DNA from: Calendula officinalis
Taxonomy: Eukaryota; Streptophyta; Magnoliopsida; Asterales; Asteraceae
Reading direction: 5' to 3'
DNA: 64,000 bases
NCBI GenBank assembly: GCA_963853835.1
Contig: OY970827.1
Coordinates: 79,935,234 to 79,999,233 of the forward strand
Positions 1 to 12,486 of this stretch are shown one piece after another (the first letter of the stretch is position 1; each line of letters starts with the position of its first letter). The notes beneath the pieces are model-generated. The model was not told the DNA's origin and made no database searches. It worked only from the letters and a program-made list of their open reading frames with translations. Made by a program: the position numbers and the translations under genes.

Positions 1-70
1 TGTCTTCTAATTAACAAATATGATTACATCTTAAAAGCAGGCAGTAACTTGTATGTAAAAAGTTACTTAC

Positions 71-3000
71 TTTGTTGCTTATAGGGATCGTCCTCATGGT
101 GAATAACAATTTGATCAATTCTTGTACCAAGAAGCTGTAAATAATTTCTAATTCTCTGAAGAACCTGAAGATGTTTCATATTCATGAGGATATTAATAAT
201 AATAATAAAGGGAAAAAGATGTGAAATGTGTTCAAGGTAGTCCTTAATTTTTTTGTAATCCCAAGACACATCTCAACCATTGATCAATAAAAAATCAATA
301 GTCAAGATTAATCATATATTTAATCATATATTCTATACATGGAGGGGTATTTAGTCATTTGATACTCGCATAAAAAAAAAATTAAAAGAAAATTAAAATT
401 ATTTTTTTTAAAAATTAAATTAATTTTTTTAATACCTTTTCTTTAGGGAGATTTGCGCTGGTGGTTTGTAACTTGTGAAGGCGTTCAAGTGTCTTTTTCT
501 CTTCAGTCAAAACATCTTCACACCATTCCATCCATTTCACTTCTTTAAATTGTTCATAAACTTCTTCAGTGTCTGACATTTCACCTTCTTCTTTAACCAA
601 ACCCTCATTTTTCTTCATTTTTAATTTTTTATTATTATTACTATTATTTTGGACTTTTATTATTTCAGGAGATCCTTGTTTCCTTTGTTTGCCCTTTCCA
701 CGCGAAGTTGTTGGGATGTTATCCTTTTGTTTTTTAGAAACCTTTCGACCACCTTTGCCTGTTGAACTCTTACCACCACCAACTGCCACAAGTTCCTTCA
801 CACAAAATTCAATAAATATTGGAAATGTCTTCAACAATATAAGCAACCAACATGTAAAATTATAACATATATAACTAATTTCTATTTTATTGCACTCAAG
901 TCTACTTTTTAGTCTCCAACTGAATTTCAAATAACCAAAATAAGCCTAAAGATAAAGGGTTAATTTTGTTTTTAGTCCTCAACGTTTCATAGATTTGGCG
1001 ATTTAACCACATGATTTTGTCCCTAAACTTTCGTTAGCTCGCTGTCACAGATTAGTCACAAGTCAATACTAAACAAAACCCATTTTAACCCCTAAACTTT
1101 TTTCCTCACATTAATTTAGTCCCTTAACTTTTACATAAAATTTGGAGTAAATTACACAAATGGTCTTTTAAGTTTGTACCATATAACATATTTGGTCCTT
1201 TAGTTTCATAAATTACATTGGTAGTCCTTATTTATGAAATTATTGACACGTATGGTCCTTTAGGTAAACAAACATTTATTTTTCCGGTCAAGTATGGTAA
1301 CCTCTGATGCACGAGGGGATAAATTTGTCCTTTTCCCTTTCCTTTCACCAATTTGAAACCCATAAAACCCGTTTGCTTGACGGGAAAAGTTAACGTTTGT
1401 TTAGGTAAAGGACCAAACGCGTCAATAGTTTCAAAATTAAGGACTATTACGAAACTAAAGGACCATATATGTAATATGGTATAAACTTAAAGGACCATTT
1501 GTGTAATTTACTATAAAATTTATACCACATAAGTGAAAGAAAAAGGAGTAAGTGTAACATAAGGTACCATTTCAAGAAGTTGAGAAGCACGTTCTTTCAA
1601 TTGGGGAGCTCGTGGTAAGAAAGTTTCATGATGCTGAAGTTCCACAGGAGCAATCTTTTTCAAAAGCCCGAGTTTTTCATCCAACCTTATCTTTTCCCAA
1701 TTCCCAAATCCATGGTAATGTATCCCCAATAACAACCTTGCATCATCCTCTGAAACAAACACAAAAATTATAATTCATCCAAATTTACAGGTGGCTCAAT
1801 TCAACAACACTAACACTTACTCTGATTCCACCCACAACCTTTAGACCAAGTTGCAGGTTTAAGGTACATCAAAGCCTGAAACTGTGAGATTGGATCACTG
1901 TAGCGGTTAATGCGTTTTGCAAGTAGTTGAAGCACTTCCACACGGCTTAATACATCATCAGCCTTTACAGGAACACCAAAAAAATCCAACAAAGGCCCCT
2001 AAAATATCCATAATATATATTAATTAGCCACAACTCCTAATAAGCCATAATGAAGAAATGTAAAGAAGCTTAATTGAATGACAACCTTTGCGTCCAGACT
2101 TCCTGCATTCACCGCTTCTCTGCAACCATCTAATAAAGCATCAAAAAGCTCAATTTGGGCTTCTACAGGAGCAGCTTCAACAGACCCACCAACCTCTGCT
2201 GCTATTAAACCAATTTGGCTATCGTTTCCAAATTTCTTCACCTAAATACATATTTAAAAAACTAAATTACCTTAGATATAATATCACCATAAACAGAGAG
2301 TATCAGAAGCAAAACTAAGATAAAAAAGAATTAAAAAAAAAAAAAAAAGAATCTGACCGCACGAAAAAAGCGTGTGGCATCTCTCTTTGGCAAGGTCCCA
2401 TATGACCATCCTCTTGCTTGTGCAGAAGTTCCCTCAAGTGCAGGTAGTTGATAATTAGAATAATCAGCTTTTCTTCGTTTTACACCCCTCTCTTGTTCAA
2501 CACCTTTCTTTTTCCTTTTATTATTATTATTATTATTATTATTTCTTTCAGCCGGGATTACCTCAGCATAACTCTTGCTGCTGTTCCTTGCAGCACGAGG
2601 AGCTAAAGCCTCCTACATTTTTAAAAACAATACATAAATAATCAGATAAAACATAATATTGTTAGTTTCTGAAAATACACACATCAGCCTGTGCAACAGC
2701 ATCAGCTTTAATCCAACGACTCCAGAAGCTTCCATCATCTTCAGCAGAAGAGAAATTTGCAACCTGAAATTAGGTCAAATTAAAGGTTAGTAACAGAAGA
2801 AAATAATCAGATAAAATAATAATAATTAACCTTAAATGCACTGAGCAATTCATGTCCTGCTTCTTCTTCGGTTCCTTTTTGTTCAACCTTTTCTGCTCTT
2901 TCAAGAATTTCATCAATATCCATGCTTAGAAGACGCTTTTTGTTTTCTTCATCATTTCTCTCTTCTTTAAACAGTTCCTCTGCCCCAAATCTCAAAATAG

Positions 3001-6000
3001 CTGATAACTCGTTCTAAAACCATGAAAAAACTCTTAATTACATAACTGATTCAAATAACCTTAAATACAATTTCTAATCAATAATACCTTGTCAAATGCA
3101 CTCCCTTTTTTTGCTTCTTTTTTCTCCAACCTTCCTTCAGCATTTAGTTTTTGAATCACCAAATGGTCAAGCACCTGCAACCAAATTATCCAAATATAAC
3201 TATTTATTCGAAACACACATAATAACTAATTAGAGTAAATTACACAAATGGTCCTTTAGGTTTATACCATATTACATATTTGGTCCTTTAGTTTCATAAA
3301 TTACACTGGTAGTCCTTATTTCTGAAACTATTGACATGTTTGGTCCTTTACCTAAACAGACGTTAGCTTTTCCTGTCAAACAAACGGATTTTTATGGGTT
3401 CCAAATTGGTGAAGGGAAAGGGAAAGGACAGATTTAACCCCTCGTGCATCACACGTGACCATACTTGACGGAAAAATAAACATCTATTTAGGTAAAAGAC
3501 CAAACGCATCAATAGTTTCAGAAATAAGGACTACTAGTGTAATTTATGAAAATAAAGGACCAATTAACCAAATATGTAATATACTACAAACCTAAAGGAC
3601 CATTTGTGTAATTTACTCTAACTAAGAGTAAATTAATATAATATACCATTTTCTTTTTAGCACGTTCCAAGATATCTTCCTCAACACTCTTGCTTGTCAC
3701 AAACCTATATATATTAACAACGTCCCGTTGTCCAATTCTATGAGCTCTGCTCATTGCCTAGACAATTCCAGTAAATATCATCAAATCAAAATAAGAATAT
3801 AGGAATTCATCTAAATTAAAAATAATGTAACAGCAAACCTGAAGATCATTCTGAGGATTCCAATCAGAATCAAAGATGATGACTGTATCTGCTGTTGCAA
3901 GATTAATACCCAAACCACCAGCACGAGTAGAAAGAAGGAAGCAGAAATCATCACTTCCAGGTGCATTAAAATGTTCCATTGCTTGATGTCGTGATTCAGC
4001 TTTTGTACTTCCATCAAGTCTTTGATATTTGAAACCTTTAATTGATAAGTAATCTGCTAAAATATCCAGCATCTTAACCATCTGCATAACAAAGCTTCTG
4101 AAAATTAGTACAAAACAACAACTAGTTTCTGCATAATTTAAATAATATAATAATAATACCAGAATATACCTGAGAAAATATTAGAACACGGTGATTTGTT
4201 TCATGCAGTCTATCAAGAAGCTTGTCAAGAATAACTAACTTTCCACTGCTGAGAATTACGCGTTCCAATTTACTGCTACCAGTAATACCAGAGTCCCCAC
4301 CATAGCCATGGTCAGCACTTTCAAATAAGAATGGATGATTACAACATTTCTTCAACTCAACCACAATGTTCAGAAGGGAAACCTAACAATTTCAGTACAA
4401 TATAACAGAAAATAAATTTAATTTATTAACAAAAGAGATGCTAATAGTACAAGTTATGCGGTCAATGCAAAATGCACCAAGAAAAAAAAGCTATTCCAAA
4501 TAAAAGTGTCATGATATAGCAAACTTTTTAAGGTCTATTTTGTTAAATACAAGTTTTTAGTCGGCCAATATTGGTAATTAAAGTTTTTTTCCCCGTCCAT
4601 ATCTGGTAATTAAAGAATGATTTTGGGCCCTATGTGGTTTTACTTTTACATTCTTTTAACACAATAATTACCAAAATAGGCCAGCTAAAAAGTTGTACTT
4701 ACCAAAACAGACCCTAAAAAAACTTATAGACTTATAGTTATACCAAAACGGACCACCACCTAAAGTATATTATTATTTTGTGACAGTTTCTCTAGAACAC
4801 TCACATGACTAGTAGTAGGGTTAACAAAAAATATCTTAAGAAAAAAGTAGCTTGTGGATAAATATCGCAGGCCACATTTAGGGAATTGATACAAATTGCA
4901 CACCAATATGATTCCACAGTTATATAATGATTGAACCATATTTACTTCCCAAACCAGTTTCATGATTATGATTTTTTTAAATACAATTTAAAAAGAAGTT
5001 GCATTTTTCTCACATTCTTTAACATAAGAAACATGAAAAACACTAACCTGATTTCCACGAACACCTTTATTTAAGTCATGAAAATTGCGTTCCAGAATCC
5101 ACTTGTAATACCTGAGAAATAAACACACACTAAGGGCCAGCCAGGAAATAAAACCTTAAAAAATATAATTAAATGGGTATTAATTATTAAATTTACTGTT
5201 TTTGCAGAGGAGACATCTCAACACGAAGCACACGCTCAATCTTAGGTGGCAACGACTTCTCCACGTCCTTTATAACTCTTCTAAGAATGTGGGGCCGCAA
5301 TTCCATATGAAGATTAGCAAGCTATAAAAAGTCAAATTTCAATATTTCCATTTTTTTTAATCACACAAAAAGCCCTTGGGCCAATTTAAGATTAAAAAAA
5401 ACGCAAAAAGATGTAAGTACCTCATTTTCATTAAACGAACTAAGGTTCTTGTAATTCTGAACAAATTCATCTTTGCTATTAAATTTATCTGAGTCGAGAA
5501 AGTGAAGCAAGGCCCTGCCATCACATAATCAACAAGAGAAATGACTAAATAATCACATAAAGAACAACTAAAATGACTAAATAATCACAAAATTTACCAT
5601 AGTTCTTCAACACTGTTTTGCAAGGGAGTGCCAGTAATAAGAAGCTTGTTTTTTGTGCTGAATTCCTATCAAATAAATCATTATAAGATAAGCCACGATA
5701 ATCACAAAAAAAGAAAAATAAATAAATAAATACAATACCTTGAGTGTTATATATAATGATGCTTCACTGTTTTTTAATCTATGTGCTTCATCAACCATTA
5801 GATAGTTCCACTTAATTGTTGATAACACCGCTTTATCTTTTAGTAAAACTTCATAGGTAGTCAACAAAGCATCAAACTTTGTAGTGCCACCACTGTTCAT
5901 CTCAGAAAAAAATTCATATTGCTGACAAACCTATAATAATATATAATAATTAAACAAATCAGATGAAATTAGGAAGCCACTTTAAACATATCACACCAAA

Positions 6001-9000
6001 ATAAAATTATATAACCACAAAAATAATGTTAACCTACCTCTCGGCTTGCACGAGTCCCAACATAAATAATGACATTCATATCAGGAAGCCACTTTCTGAA
6101 TTCTTTAGCCCAATTTGACAAAGTTGATAAAGGAACAACAACAAGAAACGGCCCATGAATTTGTTGCGAGTTCTGCAGGTAAAAAACTGAATTTAATGAA
6201 ATTTGTAAACCAAATTAACAGAAAATATGATTTAAAAAAAAAGAAAAAGAAATATAAGTGCCTGGAGAAAACCAAGCATAGAAACCGACTGAACGGTTTT
6301 TCCAAGTCCCATTTCATCAGCTAAAATGACATTTGTATCATTTCTCCAACTGCACTGCGAATATTGTTAATAAGTAGAGCTTTATATGGAACAAGAAACT
6401 TCATTCAACAGGTATTTTGTAAGGGGGTGATTTTTACACCATATTTTTTAATCTATACACCACCATAGTTGCATTATGTGTTTGTACAGTCTGCAGTAAT
6501 ACTTGTACTGTGTGGTGTATGCATAAAAAAATGTGGTACATAAATTAATTCCCGTATTTGTATGACATACCTATTAACAAGAAAATTCAATCCCTCAAGT
6601 TGATAATCTCTCAATTTCCCGCCTTTTAACCACTCAGGCTGTTCATCAAGTTTTCTCAAACTTGCTGCAAGAATATATAAAAAAAATTCATGAATATCAA
6701 GAAAAGAGCTTTTAAAAATTAGAAGAAAAAATAGGCATACCTTTACTCTTTCTTCGCTGGAAATCTACCATTTTTCCATGTGCAGCTGCAAGTGCAGCTT
6801 CTCGAGCCTACATCCACATTTGAAAATCAGAAATTAATAAAATATCCAAAAAATTAATGTTAAATAGATGTGTTGGAAAATAAAACTATGATGCCAACAT
6901 ATCATAAAACATGCTTCATATTGGACATAAACATATGATATTAGAACATTACCTTGTATTCATCAATTGCTGCTTGAGCGAAAGCAATATCATCAACCTT
7001 CTCCCTGAAGATATTATAAGCATTTAGGAAGATAATATATGCATGAAATAATAAAATTATCAGAATGCATAATTATTAGACCATTGTATATAATATACCA
7101 TGTTGCTTCAGCATAAGAAAGTCCTTGCCACTTAACCAAATACTCTGGCACTTCTAAACTTTTGCTGACTCTATCAGCAATTATTCTCTCCACCTAATTA
7201 GAAAAAAAAACTAGGGTTACATTTGCATCAAATGACCTAAATTGCATAAAAGCTGTAGAACCTGACAGTTCTGCTTGATTAGATCCAAATCCATCTCCTT
7301 GCTCACATCAATCACCTCAATCTATCGAATAAATTTAAAAAATATTAATAATTAAAAACTTAAGTAAACTGCCATTTCTGTAACCTTCAATATAACTGAA
7401 AAAGAAGCCATGACTGACATTACCTCCTCACGAGATACTGTTCTCCTATGCCTTATATCCTCCACAACTTTTTTTGTGTAATTTATAACCTTCTTAAAGC
7501 CACTCAGCTGACCAAAACCAAAAAAATAAATAAATAAAATTATACATCGCAACATTAACAATGTTTAAGTACACATAACTGAAAACTTACATTTTGTAAT
7601 TCTGAAAATGATTTCCATTGACAATGCAGATGTGACTGACCTTTCCATTTAATAAAAAATTCAGTATCATTCCAGTCGGGCTCTGAGTCAAATGAATGGT
7701 TTAATAATAAAGGCTCAGTAGATTTGTGGGCCCGCAAAGCTTCTTCTGCAGTGCCCTTTGGTTGATGCCAGAGCACCTTTTCAATGGTGTCACAATCTTC
7801 TTCTTCAATCTCATCCTTACCACACAAAAAGTATACAAATTAATATATACAGGATACAATAATACATCCAATTAAGTCCCTCAACTTTTCTTGTTACATA
7901 AATAGTCCCTAATTTCAAAAATTGACAGTCTTTTTTTTGCTTTAGGACCATTGTTGTTACAAGTTTCAAGATTAGGGACTATCCATGTAATGTAATAAGT
8001 CGAGGGACGAAATCTGTAATTTCATACAAACCACAGGGATGGTTAATCAATTAGATAGGCCATTTATGAATAATCCATACCTTGTTGTTCTTTCTCTTGA
8101 TATCTTCATCATGTTCTTCACTATCTTCACTTTCAACATATGATACTTTCCTCACTGATCTAGTTGAGGTTCTAACTTCATTAATCCTTCCGGAACCTTT
8201 TGTAGGAACAGATCGAATGCCAGTTTCTTTGCGATTATGACTATTTCTTCTTCTTGTACTTTTGAAATCATCTTCAATATCATCATATGAATCATTTGCT
8301 GAAGAATATTCTTCTTCATATGATGTTCTACCTCTTTTCCTTCTACTGAAAGATGTGGACGGTTTTGGTTCTTTACTAGATTTTGAACTAATTTGGCCTC
8401 GTTTGTGCCTTTGTATCCCACTTGGTTTTTTATAAAAATCATCATCTGAGATTTCTAATTCATCGTCTTCAAAATTTTCATCTTCATCTAAATCATCACC
8501 TTCCCAATCTTCATCATGTCCCTAAAGTAGACAATATATAGGTAATCAAATATAAATTAGTCTAATTCAACAGATAAGATCCAAAGATCAACTACAATCC
8601 AAAAATCTAAAAAATGGCATATAATAAGGTACAAGCAATAACCTTTTTCCCTCTTCCAACACTTGTGGTGACTAAATCAGGATCAAAATCTGCATCAGCA
8701 GGGTCATCTTCTGTACCAGATAAAGAAAACACAACTCAATAACTTCAAAGAATGCATTTTTTATAAAATTTCACATAAGAATGGTTACAAATATGAATTT
8801 ATTAGCAAAAAACATCAACTTACCATCATCTTCTTCCTCTTCATCATCTTCAAAATCAGCATCTTCCCCATACGCATGCCCAGATGAACCTTTTGGCTTC
8901 TTTCTAGATGCAAAGTTATTTGCAGCAATATGTGGTTGTGCTGTTAAATTATATCCAGATGCATTATTTAATAACTTGTGGTGCATTGAATCAGTTTGTT

Positions 9001-9436
9001 CATCTCCATCCAGCTCATAATAATCATCAGACAACATTTCATCAACATTTTGACCCTTGTTTGACTTGTCAACTTCTGACAAATCATTATCAGATGCCTC
9101 TTCAATGTTATACCCAGAATTGCTTTTTGAATCTTGCCCAGATTCTGACCCGACATGTCTATCATGCATGGGTTGACAGTCTTTCCAAAATGTTGACCCC
9201 CACCCCCCTGCTGTTTTCCTTGTATTAGTATTAGTATTAGAACTTGTTAAATTCAATAAGCTATCATCATCACCATCATCCATCTTTGTTGCAAGCCCTT
9301 TATCCATGCTTGAATTTGTTTCCAAATCATCATTTCCTACAATGTTTTCTTCTCTTTCTATAGTTACATTCTGGCTCTTGTCATTCAAAACACCATCTGA
9401 AACTGTTCCATTAGTATAGTTTCTAAAAAAGGCCAT
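71..9436 (-). CDS. CHR5: CHD1-class chromatin-remodelling ATPase, CHR5-like (C-terminal end off the left edge)
   Basis: Nuclear ATP-dependent nucleosome remodeller of the CHD1/CHR5 family. I traced 29 coding exons: 9436-8824, 8710-8643, 8521-8081, 7815-7591, 7507-7424, 7321-7262, 7193-7099, 7004-6953, 6807-6741, 6664-6571, 6349-6262, 6172-6038, 5930-5739, 5665-5598, 5514-5421, 5321-5197, 5111-5048, 4382-4170, 4081-3839, 3757-3647, 3174-3088, 3013-2831, 2763-2683, 2612-2358, 2241-2086, 1998-1821, 1749-1568, 795-436, 164-71. They join in phase to about 1,569 codons; the last ends in mid-codon, so more exons lie to the left. Order in the protein: acidic Ser/Asp/Glu-rich N-terminus starting MAFFRNY, two chromodomains (exons at 7815-7591 and 7193-7099), SNF2 ATPase with DEMGLGKT (6349-6262) and DEAH (5930-5739), helicase C domain ending in a RAHRIGQ motif (3757-3647), then a basic C-terminal DNA-binding region. 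The start fits the family N-terminus. A 5'UTR intron acceptor lies 12 nt upstream. One intron has a GC donor. Confidence 0.95.
231..362. repeat. Half copy of a long-TIR MITE
   Basis: This stretch in the intron between the last two visible CHR5 exons matches one end of the MITE at 20966-21490, including the segments CTCAACCATTGATCAATA and ACATGGAGGGGTATTT. Only one terminal arm is present, so it is a truncated copy. No target duplication could be defined. Confidence 0.7.
1145..1513. mobile_element. MULE-type MITE, copy 1
   Basis: Non-autonomous DNA transposon with GAGTAAATTAC-type inverted termini. It is flanked by a 9-bp duplication, TAAAATTTG on the left and TAAAATTTA on the right (8 of 9 match). 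It lies in a CHR5 intron. The interior has the family hallmark of repeated 'tggtcctttag' segments in both orientations. Confidence 0.8.
3233..3618. mobile_element. MULE-type MITE, copy 2
   Basis: Same family as copy 1, with GAGTAAATTAC / GTAATTTACTC ends, in the CHR5 intron between the exons at 3757-3647 and 3174-3088. The flanks TAACTAATTA and TAACTAAGAG look like a decayed target duplication (first seven bases match). Confidence 0.75.
7863..8051. repeat. MITE-like sequence, 'gtccct' family
   Basis: Intronic element in CHR5. Read on the minus strand it matches the sequence at 40262-40447 (shared pieces include a 'tgtggtttgt' head, 'gttacatggatagtc' and 'gtcgaggg-cgaaatc'). It has no coding potential. 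The class is not clear because ends and target duplication are not sharp. Confidence 0.5.
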
Positions 9437-10310
9437 TCTTACAGTAACCTGCAACAAAAGCCACTGAGGCTTTGCTTATTCACTATGAACTCCCCACTTG
9501 TTTCTTTGAACCTATTCACATTATCAAAAGTAAAAGCATTGAAAACTAGTTAGGAAAATGAGTAGAGGAAGTAGAATTTTAACCAGATACAAAAAGTGCA
9601 GACTAAAACTTAAAACACGTAAAGAAACAACGAGGAAAATGTATAAATCATGTGAATTGCTGATTAAAAAGGTAAACAGGAGGGCAATGGCTATCCAAAC
9701 GCTATCGGAGCCCAAAAAAAACGGAATTCAATTGGTCTGTATGCTTAAACAATGGATCGGTCACTCTACGTACACAGAGAATCAAAACCAGAAGAAAATG
9801 CATATAACAGATGAAAGTTCCTAAATCTACAACGAAAAACCCTAAATTAGGTCACGATTAGCAGTTGAAAAACACAATTAGCCGATGCGTGAGTGAGCGA
9901 CTCTTAGATGGTGTTCTAATTCATTTGATATGATTCAAATTTGTTCGAATAATGCTCCAATACGTACATATAAAGATAGATGGATTACGTTTGTGTGTAC
10001 ATATACGGATTGAGAAAAAATTCGGCGCACGTTTGCAATCGTACACACGTCGGAAAATCGGGCCGTCGAGGTAATAAACACGCGCCGGGAAAGGCAGTAA
10101 CCGAGAAAAACGATTAAGGACAAAATAAAATCAAAATACAGATGAATTGAAGTGCAATAAAGAAGTTTTTGTGTATGTATCGGGTGACACCAAAAGGCAG
10201 AGTGGTGAACGGATCATACAACGGCGGCGACTGGATTACCGGTGACTATGCCCGGCGAGAGAGAGAAAGAATTTGGGAGAAATTTGAGAAGGGTTAGTTT
10301 TGTTTGGAAT
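9437..10310 (-). promoter_or_regulatory. CHR5 5'UTR intron and probable promoter/leader region
   Basis: On the minus strand a splice acceptor (TTGTTGCAG) ends 12 nt before the CHR5 ATG, so the leader is spliced. The first leader exon is not certain. A CT-rich and GC-richer stretch at about 10190-10290 on the minus strand is the best candidate for the transcription start region. No TATA box could be assigned with confidence. Confidence 0.5.
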
Positions 10311-10556
10311 GTTAATTGAACAAAAAAGAAATTTAATTATAAAAGCCTTTTAATTGGGGAGGGTTTGCTCCTACAAGATGTGAACGTATGGCAGTTTTTA
10401 GTTCAAAGGTGTAGATCAATATGTCGTTTGTTGACTTACCCCAAAGTATGTGAGATTGGGGTTTGATGCATTGATTTAACTAGTAGGTCTTACCAAGCCT
10501 TATTTTATGAGAAATTTTTTAGAATTTATTAATTATTGCCCTTAAACGAGGGGTAT

Positions 10557-12165
10557 CGTTGCAGTGAGGGCTCCGCCATCCCACATGGTCGGGCGACGTA
10601 TTATGGTCGATTCGGACAAGGTGTCAACAACATTTAGTTGGAATCTAAGCAACATGAGGCTTTTGAAGAGTTGAGTAAACGGTTGTGTGAAGCACCAGTG
10701 TTTGACTCTACTGGAGGGAGTCGACGACAAGGTGGTATATTTTGATACATCTTATAAGGGGATGGATGTAGTGAAGGAGTATGATCGCGAGATACTTTAC
10801 CATCTGGGTAGAGCGAATGAGGTAGTCGACGCCCTTAGTTGGAATCCAGTCAGTGAGCCCTCGTGGGGGGTATGTTTGAGGATGACAGTGGTGACTCCTC
10901 TGTTAGATTTGATCGGAAGTGCTCAGGAGGAAGCAACGTTAGATGAGAATCCCAAACGTGAGAGAGTTTCGGGCGAGATTCCAAAGTTTGTTCCGGATAG
11001 TCGTGGTCTTTTGACTCGTCATGGCAGAGTGTGAGTGATGTTGATTGGAGCTAATTGTCTAATTTTGTTGCAAAGCGCATAAGTCCAAATTTTCTTTTCA
11101 TCCCGGTGTGACCAAGATGTATACAGACTTGCGGAGAATTATTTGTGGCCATGTGAAACTCGATGTCGCAAGTTATGTGGATAAGTTCTTGACTTGTCGG
11201 AAACTCAAGGCCTAGCATCAGAGGTCGCATGGCAAGTTGCAGTTGCTAGATATACCAATGTGGAAATGGGAACAAATCACGATGGATCTGATTACGAAAC
11301 TACCGAAGACTCCCCGTGGTTTCGATGCAGTACGGGTAGTGGTCGACAGATTGACCAAGAGTGCACATTTCATTCCTGTTCACGAGAGTTCTTCAACAGA
11401 AACACATTCAGATATTTTCGTCTGAGCGATAGTGGATAGGCACGGGGTGCCAATTTCAATTGTCTCGGATAGAGACATGCGGTTCACGTCAAGGTGTTCG
11501 GAGCAGTTTCAAGAGGATATGGGTATGACACTTCATTTCAGTACAACGTTTCACCTTCAGAGAGACATTCAAAGTGAGCGTGCAATTCAGACACCTGAGG
11601 ATATGCTACGAGCATGTGCAGTGGATTTTGGAGGTAGCTGGGATAAGTACCTCCCGTTGGCGGAGTTTTCTTGTAGCAATAGTTTTCATCCGAGTATCGG
11701 GATGCCGCCATTCAAGTTGTTATACGGTAGAAAGTGTAGAACGCCTATATGTTGGGCGAGGTTGGTCATAAGGTACTAGGTAGTACCAACATCATGCTTC
11801 AGACGTCAGAGTTGATTTAGATGGTACTGGAGATATTGGCTACCACGCAGAGTCGGCTAGAAAAGTTATACAGATAAGCGACGTTCAAATTTAGAATTCC
11901 AAGTTGGAGACTTCGTGCTTTTGAAAGTGTCACCTTGGAAAGAGTGTTATTCGATTCAGGAAGAGAGCCAAGTTGGAACCTTGGTACATTGGTCCTTGTG
12001 AGGTGATCACGAGAGTGGGGAAGGTAGCGTACTGGTTAGAGCTAACGAAAGAGTTGAACCTAATTCACAACTCGTCCCATGTTTTGCAATTGTGAAAGTG
12101 CATAGTGGATGAGACGGTAGTAGTACCGTTGGAGGATATTTAAATCGACGGGAGGCTCAGTTATG
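10557..12165 (+). pseudogene. Decayed Ty3/gypsy pol fragment (RT/RNase H end to integrase)
   Basis: Broken remains of a Ty3/gypsy polyprotein. Traces of the RT/RNase H junction occur from about 10640 (KRLCEAPVF-like, then a DASYKG-like segment). The integrase core is clear at 11260-11430 (ITMDLITKLPKTPRG, VVDRLTKSAHFIPV) and 11432-11779 (SDRDMRFTS, a degraded ED helix, then MPPFKLLYGRKCRTP). The segment near 12055-12165 resembles the polyprotein C-terminus. The frame changes many times, stops are common and large parts are missing, so it is not functional. No matching LTR pair was found. Confidence 0.85.
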
Positions 12166-12486
12166 TCGAGCATAATCATAACCATAATAAGATTAAGGGA
12201 ATAAAATACCAAATGGTGATATAACCAAAGAAGATACTTGTATTGCAAATGCCTCCAATGTTTGTACAAAAGTCAAACTTACAAAGCTAACTACTACAGA
12301 ATGGAAAATGAAATAGAATGAGAATATGTGAGGAAAGTATTCTCTTGGTAATGATTGAAGTGTGGTGTGTGTAATGAGGAGGTTAGTGCTCATATATATA
12401 TGATTCAGAATCGTCTGTTATGCGTCACGTTTGGTGAAACACGTTGCGTTTTTGCCTGTATTAATGAGATCATGGGCGAGCTGAAA

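Noticed and set aside
8771..9228. Plus-strand open frames opposite the CHR5 N-terminus
   Set aside because: They are shadows of the acidic, Ser-rich coding sequence on the minus strand.
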